Counted from the first letter of the stretch, positions 6,998 to 12,712 are shown. The stretch: 15,456 nt of DNA from Clostridiales bacterium (GCA_019418545.1 DYBQ01000056.1:1-15456), one strand, 5' to 3'. Translations and numbers: made by a program. The notes: a model not told the origin generated them from the sequence alone.

Positions 6998-7746
6998 ACC
7001 GCATCCTCCTTTGTTACATCCTTATAGACGCCCAGAGGATAATAGGGCATCATATTATTCCGCAGCCATTCCAGCGCCTCGGTGGGAGCCAGGCCCCAGT
7101 TGGTGGGGCAGGTGGAGAGCACTTCTACAATAGAATAGCCTCTGCCTTCAATCTGGTTTTGGAATGCCTTTTTAATGGCTTTTTTGGCTTCGGCAATGTG
7201 CCGCACGCTGTCCACGGTCACGCGCTGTGCCAGTGCAACACCGTCCAGCGTTGCCAGCATTTCGCAAACCCGGATGGGATAGCCAGCGGTTTTCACGTCA
7301 CGGCCATAGGGGGTAGTCTGGGTCACCTGTCCCGGAAGGGAGGTGGGAGCCATCTGGCCGCCGGTCATACCATAAATGGCGTTGTTAACAAAAATGACGG
7401 TGATGTTTTCGCCGCGAGTGGCTGCGTGGACGGTTTCCGCCGTACCGATAGCTGCCAAATCGCCGTCGCCCTGATAGGTGAACACCACGTTTTCGGGGAT
7501 GGCCCGCTTGAGGCCTGTTGCTACTGCCGGGGCACGGCCGTGGGGTGCCTGCACCATGTCGCAGCCAAAATAATCATAACTCATAACGGAACAGCCTACG
7601 GAAGCCACGCCGACTGCCCGGCCTTCCACACCCAGCTCGTCAATGGCCTCTGCCACCAAACGGTGGATAATGCCGTGAGTACATCCCGGACAGTAGTGCA
7701 TGGGAACGTCCGTGATGGCCTTCGGCTTTTGAAATACGATGCCCAT
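6994..7746 (-). CDS. 2-oxoacid:ferredoxin oxidoreductase, beta (thiamine diphosphate) subunit
   Basis: The 250-residue TPP-binding subunit, which carries out decarboxylation of the 2-oxoacid with transfer of electrons towards the FeS clusters. The thiamine-diphosphate motif is complete: GDGD (93-96) and NN (121-122), followed by YGMTGGQM. Cys residues likely to bind the proximal [4Fe-4S] cluster are in HYCPGC (17-22), with more Cys at 52 and 62. The start codon shares one base with the alpha-subunit stop (TAATG), and GGGAGGTG lies upstream. Short beta subunits like this belong to the KOR/VOR type and not to single-chain pyruvate:ferredoxin oxidoreductase. Confidence 0.93.
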   Translation of the reverse strand: MGIVFQKPKAITDVPMHYCPGCTHGIIHRLVAEAIDELGVEGRAVGVASVGCSVMSYDYFGCDMVQAPHGRAPAVATGLKRAIPENVVFTYQGDGDLAAIGTAETVHAATRGENITVIFVNNAIYGMTGGQMAPTSLPGQVTQTTPYGRDVKTAGYPIRVCEMLATLDGVALAQRVTVDSVRHIAEAKKAIKKAFQNQIEGRGYSIVEVLSTCPTNWGLAPTEALEWLRNNMMPYYPLGVYKDVTKEDAV

Positions 7747-8810
7747 TACCGGTCACCTCCCAAAATTTTCTCAATCTGCTCCAGCACTTCGCCGGGGGTA
7801 GGAATCATGCCGCCGGTGCGTCCATAGAAATGTACCGGCACCTGGCACTGCACGGCCAGCTTCACGTCGTCCACCATTTGGCCCATGCTCATTTCCACAG
7901 CCAAAAATGCCTTGGCGGTTTTGGCAGCTTCTTGAATGGCCTTGGTGGGGAAGGGCCACAGGGTAATCGGGCGGACAAGACCTACCTTCATGCCCATTTC
8001 CCGTGCCTTGTTCACTGCGCTGCGGGCAATTCGGGAGGATGCGCCATAGGCTACCAACACCAGCTCTGCGTCCTCGGTGCGATAGCACTCGGCACGCTGC
8101 TCGTTTTCCTCGACGATATGATAGCGCTCATAGCGCTCGCGGATTTTTTCTTCCAGCTTCTGGGGCTGTAAGTACAGGGAGTTGATAATGTGATGTTCCC
8201 GTTTGTTCTGATGGCCGCAAGCCGCCCATTCCTTTTCGGGCAGGGCCTTGCCCTTGGATTCGGGCAGTGCCACCGGCTCCATCATTTGGCCCAGCATACC
8301 ATCGGCCAAAATCATGGCAGGCATCCGGTATTTATCGCCCAAATCAAAAGCGTCAGACACCAAATCCACCATTTCCTGCACGGTGGAGGGGGCGAACACC
8401 ATCAGGTGATAGTCGCCGTGGCCGCCGCCCTTGGTGGCCTGCCAATAGTCGGACTGGGCCGGCTGGATACCGCCAAGACCCGGGCCGCCGCGCTGTACGT
8501 TGATAATCACGCAAGGCAAATCGCTGCCTGCAATATAGGAGATTCCCTCGGATTTCAGGCTCACTCCGGGGGAGGAGGAGGAGGTCATCACCCGTGCGCC
8601 GGCTGCCGAAGCGCCCAGCACCATGTTAATGGCTGCCACCTCGGATTCCGCCTGCAAATAGGTTCCGTCAACCTTGGGCATTCTTTTGGACATATACGCC
8701 GCCAGCTCGGTCTGGGGCGTAATGGGGTAACCGAAGAAGAACCGGCAGCCGGCCTGAATGGCGGCTTCTGCCAGGGCTTCGTTCCCCTTCATCAATACCT
8801 TTTCCGGCAT
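7746..8810 (-). CDS. vorB: 2-oxoacid:ferredoxin oxidoreductase, alpha subunit (VorB/KorA type)
   Basis: The 354-residue alpha subunit of a KOR/VOR-type 2-oxoacid:ferredoxin oxidoreductase, which makes acyl-CoA, CO2 and reduced ferredoxin. Recognisable elements are KVLMKGNEALAEAAI (4-18), FFGYPITPQTE (25-35), AESEVAAINMVLGAS, the TSSSSPGVSLKSEG loop, and a C-terminal transketolase-like domain. This length is typical of proteins annotated as 3-methyl-2-oxobutanoate dehydrogenase subunit VorB, but substrate choice between 2-oxoisovalerate and 2-oxoglutarate is not provable here. Start: ATG 8810 has AAAGGA (8820-8825) 9 bases upstream and gives the usual N-terminus. The GTG at 8861 overlaps the ferredoxin gene and would add 17 basic residues, so I reject it. 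Confidence 0.9.
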   Translation of the reverse strand: MPEKVLMKGNEALAEAAIQAGCRFFFGYPITPQTELAAYMSKRMPKVDGTYLQAESEVAAINMVLGASAAGARVMTSSSSPGVSLKSEGISYIAGSDLPCVIINVQRGGPGLGGIQPAQSDYWQATKGGGHGDYHLMVFAPSTVQEMVDLVSDAFDLGDKYRMPAMILADGMLGQMMEPVALPESKGKALPEKEWAACGHQNKREHHIINSLYLQPQKLEEKIRERYERYHIVEENEQRAECYRTEDAELVLVAYGASSRIARSAVNKAREMGMKVGLVRPITLWPFPTKAIQEAAKTAKAFLAVEMSMGQMVDDVKLAVQCQVPVHFYGRTGGMIPTPGEVLEQIEKILGGDR

Positions 8811-8819
8811 GTTTGTCAT

Positions 8820-8825
8820 TCCTTT
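8820..8825 (-). promoter_or_regulatory. Ribosome binding site that fixes the alpha-subunit start
   Basis: AAAGGA on the minus strand lies 9 bases before ATG 8810 and abuts the in-frame ATG at 8819. This favours the shorter protein over the GTG start at 8861. Confidence 0.7.
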
Positions 8826-8857
8826 CTTCCGGCTCCGCTTTTGCGAAGCCAATTTTG

Positions 8858-9064
8858 TCACCGTTCCACGGTAATCGCCATATCAGGACACATCATGGCG
8901 CAGGCGCAGCAGCCCACACACTCGTCCGGCTTCATCAGGCGGGCGGGATGGTATCCCTTGCTGTTGGTTTTTTCCTTGATAAATCCAATAATCTTTTTGG
9001 GACAGGCATTAGCGCACAAGCCGCAGCCCTTACAGGTTTCCTCGTTTACAATAATTCGTGCCAT
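8858..9064 (-). CDS. 2x[4Fe-4S] ferredoxin subunit (delta) of the 2-oxoacid oxidoreductase
   Basis: A 68-residue bacterial-type ferredoxin with two [4Fe-4S] motifs: C11/C14/C17/C21 and C49/C52/C55/C59, each followed by Pro. An extra Cys occurs at 53. It is the electron-transferring delta subunit (KorD/VorA/PorD role) that hands electrons from the TPP subunits to soluble ferredoxin. The start is supported by AAGGAGGT 8 bases upstream. It precedes the alpha subunit, giving the order delta-alpha-beta-gamma. A 75-base gap separates it from the ATPase gene upstream. That gap holds a small dyad TATAC-N5-GTATA (9089-9103) but no convincing promoter, so read-through from the ATPase is the likeliest route. 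Confidence 0.92.
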   Translation of the reverse strand: MARIIVNEETCKGCGLCANACPKKIIGFIKEKTNSKGYHPARLMKPDECVGCCACAMMCPDMAITVER

Positions 9065-9139
9065 AAAGCAGTACCTCCTTCCTCGATTTATACATGGTGT
9101 ATATGCTGTTTTATTATTATGAAAGCGTAGGAATATCGC

Positions 9140-9799
9140 TTATTCCCAGGGGGAGCGGACATATACCTTTACCGGATGGAGATTTTCCACTTTGCCCAGG
9201 AGCTTGGGAGCAACCGTATCCGGCGCTGTCGTAAAGCACAGCGGAAGCCCCAGCTCCCCGGCAATTTCCTTTCCATAAGGCACCGCCGACAGGATACAGG
9301 CCTCATCGGTTTCCTGTTTGAGATGGGAATTATTCACCACGCCGGTTGCTTTCAGCCGGGCGGCGGCTTCAATTTCCCGCAAAAGGGAAACAGAGTCCTG
9401 CGTATCGGCTGACAGGGGGCGATAATGATTGACGATATAATACATTTGATAAGGCTGCCGGGAAATTTCCCTGGAGAACTGTCCCAAAGCCGTGGCACCC
9501 ACATCGTCGCCGCCCGCATCCAAAATCACACAGCCGTCCTCTTCCGAAAGGACGGAATAAACTGCCGGGGACAGGGAGGGGATATCCAAAGTAGAATTGG
9601 CATAGACAGGCTTAATCAGCCGGATGTCATGCTGGGAAAGCAGTTCTTCATATTCCGATGAACGGAAATAAGGGTTTACCACATCCAAATCCACCAGGGT
9701 GACCCGATGTCCCTGCTGTGCTGCCTCTATGGCAAGGTTGAGGGACAAATTGGTTTTTCCGCAGCCATAATGGCCGCAGATGATGATGATTTGCTTCAA
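9140..9799 (-). CDS. MinD/CobQ-like P-loop ATPase leading the oxidoreductase operon
   Basis: A 219-residue P-loop ATPase of the SIMIBI/MinD-like type. It starts with a Walker A CGHYGCGKTNLS directly after the first beta strand. VTLVDLDVVNPYFRS gives the switch-type Asp, and GCVILDAGGDDVG is the Walker-B-like strand with its DxGG signature. There are no Cys pairs typical of Mrp/NubL FeS carriers and no membrane segment. The function is unknown. Its place in front of the ferredoxin oxidoreductase suggests a role in cofactor loading, maturation or regulation, which is inference. Start: TTG 9799 is chosen because AAAGGAAG (9807-9814) lies 7 bases upstream and the protein then begins just before the P-loop strand. 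ATG 9817 and TTG 9829 lack a ribosome site. Confidence 0.85.
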   Translation of the reverse strand: MKQIIIICGHYGCGKTNLSLNLAIEAAQQGHRVTLVDLDVVNPYFRSSEYEELLSQHDIRLIKPVYANSTLDIPSLSPAVYSVLSEEDGCVILDAGGDDVGATALGQFSREISRQPYQMYYIVNHYRPLSADTQDSVSLLREIEAAARLKATGVVNNSHLKQETDEACILSAVPYGKEIAGELGLPLCFTTAPDTVAPKLLGKVENLHPVKVYVRSPWE

Positions 9800-9806
9800 A
9801 CGTTTT

Positions 9807-9814
9807 CTTCCTTT
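9807..9814 (-). promoter_or_regulatory. Ribosome binding site supporting a TTG start for the MinD-like ATPase
   Basis: AAAGGAAG on the minus strand lies 7 bases before TTG 9799. The only in-frame ATG (9817) lies upstream of this site and has no ribosome site of its own. Use of the rare TTG start is therefore likely. Confidence 0.65.
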
Positions 9815-9844
9815 CATCAGACATTTCAAAAGGCCTGTATGGTT

Positions 9845-9873
9845 AGTATATCACTGATTTCTTTCCACTGCAA
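9845..9873 (-). promoter_or_regulatory. Sigma-A-type promoter of the oxidoreductase operon
   Basis: On the minus strand TTGCAG (9868-9873) and TATACT (9845-9850) are spaced by 17 bases, and TGA precedes the -10 to give an extended -10. The start point falls near 9838, about 40 bases before the TTG start. A 9-bp inverted repeat (9855-9880) covers the -35 and most of the spacer. Confidence 0.75.
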
Positions 9874-9880
9874 GAAATCA
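9855..9880. repeat. Inverted repeat over the oxidoreductase promoter, candidate operator
   Basis: TGATTTCTT (9855-9863) and AAGAAATCA (9872-9880) are perfect 9-base inverted arms around 8 bases. The dyad covers the -35 element and the spacer of the minus-strand promoter. That position would block RNA polymerase if the site were bound by a dimeric repressor. I do not recognise the motif. Confidence 0.55.
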
Positions 9881-9914
9881 TTTAATAAATTCCATTTTTC
9901 TCTTGCTTTTTTGG

Positions 9915-9949
9915 GCAATTTTGTTTGAGCGGGAAAAAAATTGCAATTT
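9915..9949. repeat. Nested inverted repeats in the divergent region
   Basis: GCAATTTT (9915-9922) and AAAATTGC (9937-9944) are inverted arms with 14 bases between them. The right arm is also part of a perfect 12-bp palindrome, AAATTGCAATTT (9938-9949). It lies between the two divergent promoters, upstream of both. It may be an operator, but AT-rich sequence makes chance more likely than for the dyad at 9855-9880. Confidence 0.35.
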
Positions 9950-9980
9950 GACATAAAAAATATTTCATAAATGGGGCAGA

Positions 9981-10009
9981 TTGTAAGTGGGGCGTTTTTG
10001 CGGTATACT
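9981..10009 (+). promoter_or_regulatory. Sigma-A-type promoter of the thioesterase gene
   Basis: TTGTAA (9981-9986) and TATACT (10004-10009) are spaced by exactly 17 bases. The start point would be near 10016, giving a leader of about 70 bases before the ATG. Confidence 0.7.
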
Positions 10010-10086
10010 ATATAGGAAAATATTTGAAAAAATGCGGGCTTTTGTGAGAAGGTTTTCTGCCGGGCCCACACAGGAGGATGATAGAT

Positions 10087-10566
10087 ATGGAAACATTGCA
10101 GCCCAAACGTGTGCAAGACTCTGCTGCCGAAGAAATCCAGCTGGTACTGGCGCAGCATCTCAATGGCTATGACCGGCTTTTTGGCGGCCAGCTGGTTGCC
10201 TGGATTGATATTTTGGCCGGTGTGGTGGCGCGGCGCCACTGCGGGAAAAACGTGACGACTGCCTGTATTGACAACCTTCGTTTCCGCAAGGCGGCCCACG
10301 GCAACGATATTATTGTATTAAAGGGGCATATCACCCATGTGGGGAATACCTCCATGGAAGTGCGGGTGGATACCTATATTGAAGATATTACAGGCCTGCG
10401 GGAGCAGATTAACACCGCCTATCTGGTCATGGTAGCCCTGGATGAAAACGAGAACCCCTCTCCCGTCCCGCCGCTGATTTTGGAAACCGAGCAGGAAAGA
10501 ATGGCCTGGGAAGCTGCCGAGCGCCGGCAGGAGCTGCGCCGTCAAAGACGGATTGAGCAGTTTTAA
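10087..10566 (+). CDS. Acyl-CoA thioesterase, hotdog fold (YciA/4HBT type)
   Basis: A 159-residue single-hotdog thioesterase that hydrolyses acyl-CoA to free acid and CoA in the cytoplasm. The signature is LFGGQLVAWIDILAGVVA (31-48): the long central hotdog helix with Asp41. It is followed by the VTTACIDNLRFRKAA strand (56-70) and GDIIV-like GNDIIVLKGHITHVGNTSMEVRV (72-94), all usual for acyl-CoA hydrolases of the YciA/BACH group. The C-terminal 25 residues are charged. Start: AGGAGG (10072-10077) abuts ATG 10078 but is 9 bases from ATG 10087, so the latter is used. Divergent from the oxidoreductase operon; it may act on its acyl-CoA products, but this is positional inference. No terminator lies directly after it, and its stop codon overlaps the opposite small gene's. 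Confidence 0.9.
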   Translation: METLQPKRVQDSAAEEIQLVLAQHLNGYDRLFGGQLVAWIDILAGVVARRHCGKNVTTACIDNLRFRKAAHGNDIIVLKGHITHVGNTSMEVRVDTYIEDITGLREQINTAYLVMVALDENENPSPVPPLILETEQERMAWEAAERRQELRRQRRIEQF

Positions 10567-10760
10567 TCCTTTTTGCCATCAAGGCGGGCAGGCTCAAACT
10601 GGGAGCAGGCCTTTTGCTCGGGAGCAATGCGGCTGCCTTCTCCGATGCGGAAATTCCGGCTGAAAAAGGCGCCTTTTTTCCTGCAAAAGCAATAGTTGTC
10701 CCGCCGGTAGTCGGTGGCGCGGTCGTCAAGCCAAAACCATTTGCAATCCCGGCACTCCAT
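10563..10760 (-). CDS. Small cysteine-containing protein, unknown function
   Basis: A 65-residue ORF I do not recognise. It has CRDC near the N-terminus (C3, C6), CFC (C24, C26 region) and one more Cys near residue 52, a spacing that could bind zinc. The protein is rich in Arg and Lys. Two things favour a real gene: AGAGG 8 bases before ATG 10760 and an extended -10 promoter (10794-10802) on the same strand. The longer GTG frame (10769) starts inside the ribosome site and is rejected. Its stop codon overlaps the thioesterase stop by four bases, tail to tail, so each transcript is likely to read antisense through the other. Confidence 0.65.
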   Translation of the reverse strand: MECRDCKWFWLDDRATDYRRDNYCFCRKKGAFFSRNFRIGEGSRIAPEQKACSQFEPARLDGKKD

Positions 10761-10793
10761 CCTTTTCACCTCTTTTCCTAACTATACTCCCTC

Positions 10794-10802
10794 AGTATAT
10801 CA
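10794..10802 (-). promoter_or_regulatory. Extended -10 promoter for the small cysteine-containing gene
   Basis: TGATATACT on the minus strand, identical to the elements at 5417-5425 and 9845-9853. The -35 is weak (a TGTAAA-like sequence about 18 bases upstream). The start point would be near 10787, about 27 bases before the ATG. Confidence 0.5.
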
Positions 10803-10838
10803 TAAAATGCATCGCTTTTTACAGGGACATTTTTTGGA

Positions 10839-10858
10839 AAAGGCAGCGAAAGGCAGCG
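10839..10858 (+). repeat. Perfect 10-bp tandem duplication
   Basis: AAAGGCAGCG occurs twice in a row. The second copy with its 3' flank can fold as AAAGGC-AGC-GCCTTT followed by TTCTCTC (10849-10867), a small terminator-like hairpin on the plus strand. Confidence 0.6.
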
Positions 10859-10910
10859 CCTTTTTCTCTCTGTATAAAGTCCCCAAAACCCAGGCATTTT
10901 TGATAGTCCG

Positions 10911-10943
10911 CCGCGCTGTAAACTATACAGCGCGGTTTTCTTA
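10911..10943 (+). terminator. Strong plus-strand terminator without an adjacent plus-strand gene
   Basis: CCGCGCTGTA (10911-10920) and TACAGCGCGG (10926-10935) form a perfect 10-bp stem with a 5-base loop, followed by TTTTCTT. The nearest plus-strand gene upstream is the thioesterase, which ends 345 bases earlier. This hairpin either terminates its read-through, terminates an unseen small RNA, or insulates the spoIIG promoter. Confidence 0.8.
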
Positions 10944-10949
10944 TGGCTT

Positions 10950-10958
10950 TTTGTCGAG
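10950..10958 (+). promoter_or_regulatory. Spo0A-box-like element upstream of spoIIGA
   Basis: TTTGTCGAG matches the 0A-box core TGTCGAA at six of seven positions. It is centred about 80 bases upstream of the predicted spoIIG start point, close to where Spo0A site 1 lies in the B. subtilis spoIIG promoter. Confidence 0.5.
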
Positions 10959-10989
10959 CAGGCTGAAAACTTCCTTTTTTCTGCGCCTG

Positions 10990-11004
10990 TTTTCTGACAG
11001 AAAA
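10990..11004. repeat. Perfect 15-bp palindrome at the -35 of the spoIIG promoter
   Basis: TTTTCTG-A-CAGAAAA is a perfect 7-bp dyad around a central A. It contains the CTGACA -35 element, so a bound protein would contact the promoter directly. Confidence 0.6.
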
Positions 11005-11027
11005 GGACAGGGGGAAAGGAGTATACT
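10994..11027 (+). promoter_or_regulatory. spoIIG-type promoter with 22-bp spacer
   Basis: CTGACA (10994-10999) and TATACT (11022-11027) are separated by 22 bases. No acceptable -35 exists at 17 bases (AGAAAA). The B. subtilis spoIIG promoter is a sigma-A promoter with the same 22-bp spacing that needs phosphorylated Spo0A. This match of architecture and gene is strong support. Confidence 0.7.
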
Positions 11028-11060
11028 GAACAGGCAGGCGGAAAGGGAAGGGGGCGGTAT

Positions 11061-11906
11061 ATGAGGCCAACCATCTACATAGATATCCTGATTCTCATCA
11101 ATCTGCTGATTAACTATTTATTGCTGCTGACGGTCCGTGGGTTCCTGCATGTTCGGGTAGGAAGGGGGCGTGTGTTTCTGGGAGCCCTTTCGGGAGCGCT
11201 TGGCTCATTGGTCATCCTTTTGCCGCAGCCGCACTGGACGGTGGGACTTCTCTACCGGCTGGCACTGTCTGTCATAATGGCAGCAGCATGTTTTTTCCCG
11301 GTGTCTCCCCGGCTTTTTTGCAAGCTCCTGGGGCTTCTCTATTTGGCAAGCTTTGGCTTTGCCGGTTTTATCCTGGCGTTGTGGGCCATGGGGCAGGCTT
11401 CGGGGCTTATGATGAACAACGGGGTTCTCTATCTGCCGGTTTCGCCCGTGCTGCTGCTTTTGCTGGCAGCGGCGGCATATCTGGTTATGAAGCTCCTGCG
11501 CCGGATTACAGGGCCGGGAGAACCCAAAAGCCATTTTTGCACCGTGCTGATAGAAAACCGGGGAAAACAGATAAGGCTTGCAGGGAAAATTGATACAGGC
11601 AGTACCCTGACAGAACCTTTTTCTCACAAGCCGGCCATCGTGGTGGAAAAATCAGCAGCTTTGCCGGTGCTGCCTGTTTGCCTGCTGCAAGGCGATGAGG
11701 CAAAAAGCTGGACGGAAGGGGTAAGGATGATTCCCTGTCAGGGGGTGATGGGGAAGGGAATCCTGCCCGGCTTTATACCGGAAAAGCTGGTGGTAACAGC
11801 AGACGGAGAGAAAAAGGAGATGGATGGATGCTGGATAGCGGTCTGCGTCCAAAAAATGGGCGGCGGACAGTTTGAAGCATTGGTCCCGCCTGCAATATTT
11901 GATTGA
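11061..11906 (+). CDS. spoIIGA: Sigma-E processing peptidase SpoIIGA
   Basis: A 281-residue membrane-bound aspartic protease that cleaves pro-sigma-E in the mother cell after a signal from the forespore. The N-terminal half (about 5-147) holds five hydrophobic segments: roughly 5-24, 37-54, 62-82, 87-110 and 127-147. The C-terminal domain is cytoplasmic, with the catalytic KIDTGSTLTEPF (176-187, Asp178), equivalent to the DTG-x-x-L-x-x-P signature of SpoIIGA. The conserved VRMIPCQGVMGKGILPGF segment follows at 221-238. Length is normal for the family. AAGGGGG lies 6 bases before the ATG. It is 15 bases upstream of sigE and shares its spoIIG-type promoter, the standard arrangement in spore formers. 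Confidence 0.93.
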   Translation: MRPTIYIDILILINLLINYLLLLTVRGFLHVRVGRGRVFLGALSGALGSLVILLPQPHWTVGLLYRLALSVIMAAACFFPVSPRLFCKLLGLLYLASFGFAGFILALWAMGQASGLMMNNGVLYLPVSPVLLLLLAAAAYLVMKLLRRITGPGEPKSHFCTVLIENRGKQIRLAGKIDTGSTLTEPFSHKPAIVVEKSAALPVLPVCLLQGDEAKSWTEGVRMIPCQGVMGKGILPGFIPEKLVVTADGEKKEMDGCWIAVCVQKMGGGQFEALVPPAIFD

Positions 11907-11921
11907 AAGGGGCAGATGGAA

Positions 11922-12659
11922 ATGAAGCATATGGGCGTCCCCTGGGGAAGGGGGATATGGGAGAGGCTTTTCCGGTGGCTGATACGCTCTGGACTGGTTT
12001 CCGGGGAGGAGGTCTATTATATCAACGGGGCAGACCCCCTTCCGCCGCCGCTGACGCGGGAAGAAGAGGGAGCCATTTTGGAGGCCATCCGAAGAGGCGA
12101 AAATCCTTCCCGGGAAAAACTGATTACCCATAACCTGCGCCTGGTCGTATACATTGCCAGGAAATTTGAATCGCCGGGAGCGGGGGTAGAAGATTTAATC
12201 TCCATTGGGACCATTGGGCTGATTAAAGCGGTGAATACCTTTCGGCCAGAAAAGGGAATCAAGCTTGCTACATATGCTTCCAGATGTATTGAAAATGAAA
12301 TTCTCATGTATCTGCGGAAAAGCTCACAGCTGAAAAACGAAGTTTCGATTGATGACCCTCTCAATGTGGACTGGGATGGGAACGAGCTTCTGCTCTCGGA
12401 TATCCTGGGGAGCGAGCAGGATACGGTAAACCGGGGAATCGAGCAGGAAGCAGAGTCAATCCTGCTTTTGGAAGCAGTTTCCCGGCTGACGCCCCGGGAG
12501 CAGACCATTATGGAATTGCGGTTTGGTTTGCGGGCTCACAAAGAACATACGCAAAAGGAGGTGGCTGACAGCCTGGGGATTTCCCAATCCTATATATCCC
12601 GGCTGGAAAAACGGATTATCCAGCGCCTGCGCCGGGATTTGGAAAGAGCAGCCGGATAG
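11922..12659 (+). CDS. sigE: RNA polymerase sporulation sigma factor SigE, pro-form
   Basis: The early mother-cell sigma factor, made as inactive pro-sigma-E. The 245 residues comprise an N-terminal basic, amphipathic pro-sequence (about 1-29), then EVYYINGADPLPPPL (30-44) around the processing site, region 2 (NLRLVVYIARKFE through EDLISIGTIGLIKAVNTF and CIENEILMYLR), region 3, and the region 4 helix-turn-helix ending in GISQSYISRLEKRIIQRL. Similarity to B. subtilis SigE is high throughout. Start: AAAGGGG (11906-11912) is 9 bases from ATG 11922 but only 3 from ATG 11916, so 11922 is preferred; the longer form adds two residues. The common sigG neighbour is absent; a terminator follows directly. 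Confidence 0.95.
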   Translation: MKHMGVPWGRGIWERLFRWLIRSGLVSGEEVYYINGADPLPPPLTREEEGAILEAIRRGENPSREKLITHNLRLVVYIARKFESPGAGVEDLISIGTIGLIKAVNTFRPEKGIKLATYASRCIENEILMYLRKSSQLKNEVSIDDPLNVDWDGNELLLSDILGSEQDTVNRGIEQEAESILLLEAVSRLTPREQTIMELRFGLRAHKEHTQKEVADSLGISQSYISRLEKRIIQRLRRDLERAAG

Positions 12660-12664
12660 CATCG

Positions 12665-12712
12665 AAAAAAGGCCCCGTGGAAGATGGGTTTCCTCTTCCA
12701 CGGGGCTTTCCT
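12665..12712. terminator. Strong terminator after sigE, probably bidirectional
   Basis: GCCCCGTGGAAGA (12672-12684) and TCTTCCACGGGGC (12694-12706) form a perfect 13-bp stem with a 9-base loop. TTTCCTT follows on the plus strand. On the minus strand AAAAAA at 12665-12670 supplies a T tract, so it can also stop the convergent phosphatase gene. Confidence 0.9.

Noticed and set aside
8190..9122. Plus-strand frame of 310 codons over the alpha subunit and ferredoxin genes
   Set aside because: Antisense shadow of two well-identified genes; His- and Gly-rich composition typical of such shadows.
9948..9953. Perfect TTGACA as the thioesterase -35
   Set aside because: No -10 element at 16-18 bases (the position reads ATGGGG); the TTGTAA-N17-TATACT pair downstream is better.
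11205..11627. Minus-strand frame inside spoIIGA
   Set aside because: Opposes a gene with clear membrane segments and catalytic DTG motif; no ribosome site.
11916..11921. sigE start at ATG 11916
   Set aside because: Only 3 bases from the ribosome site; ATG 11922 has 9-base spacing. The difference is two residues and does not affect function.
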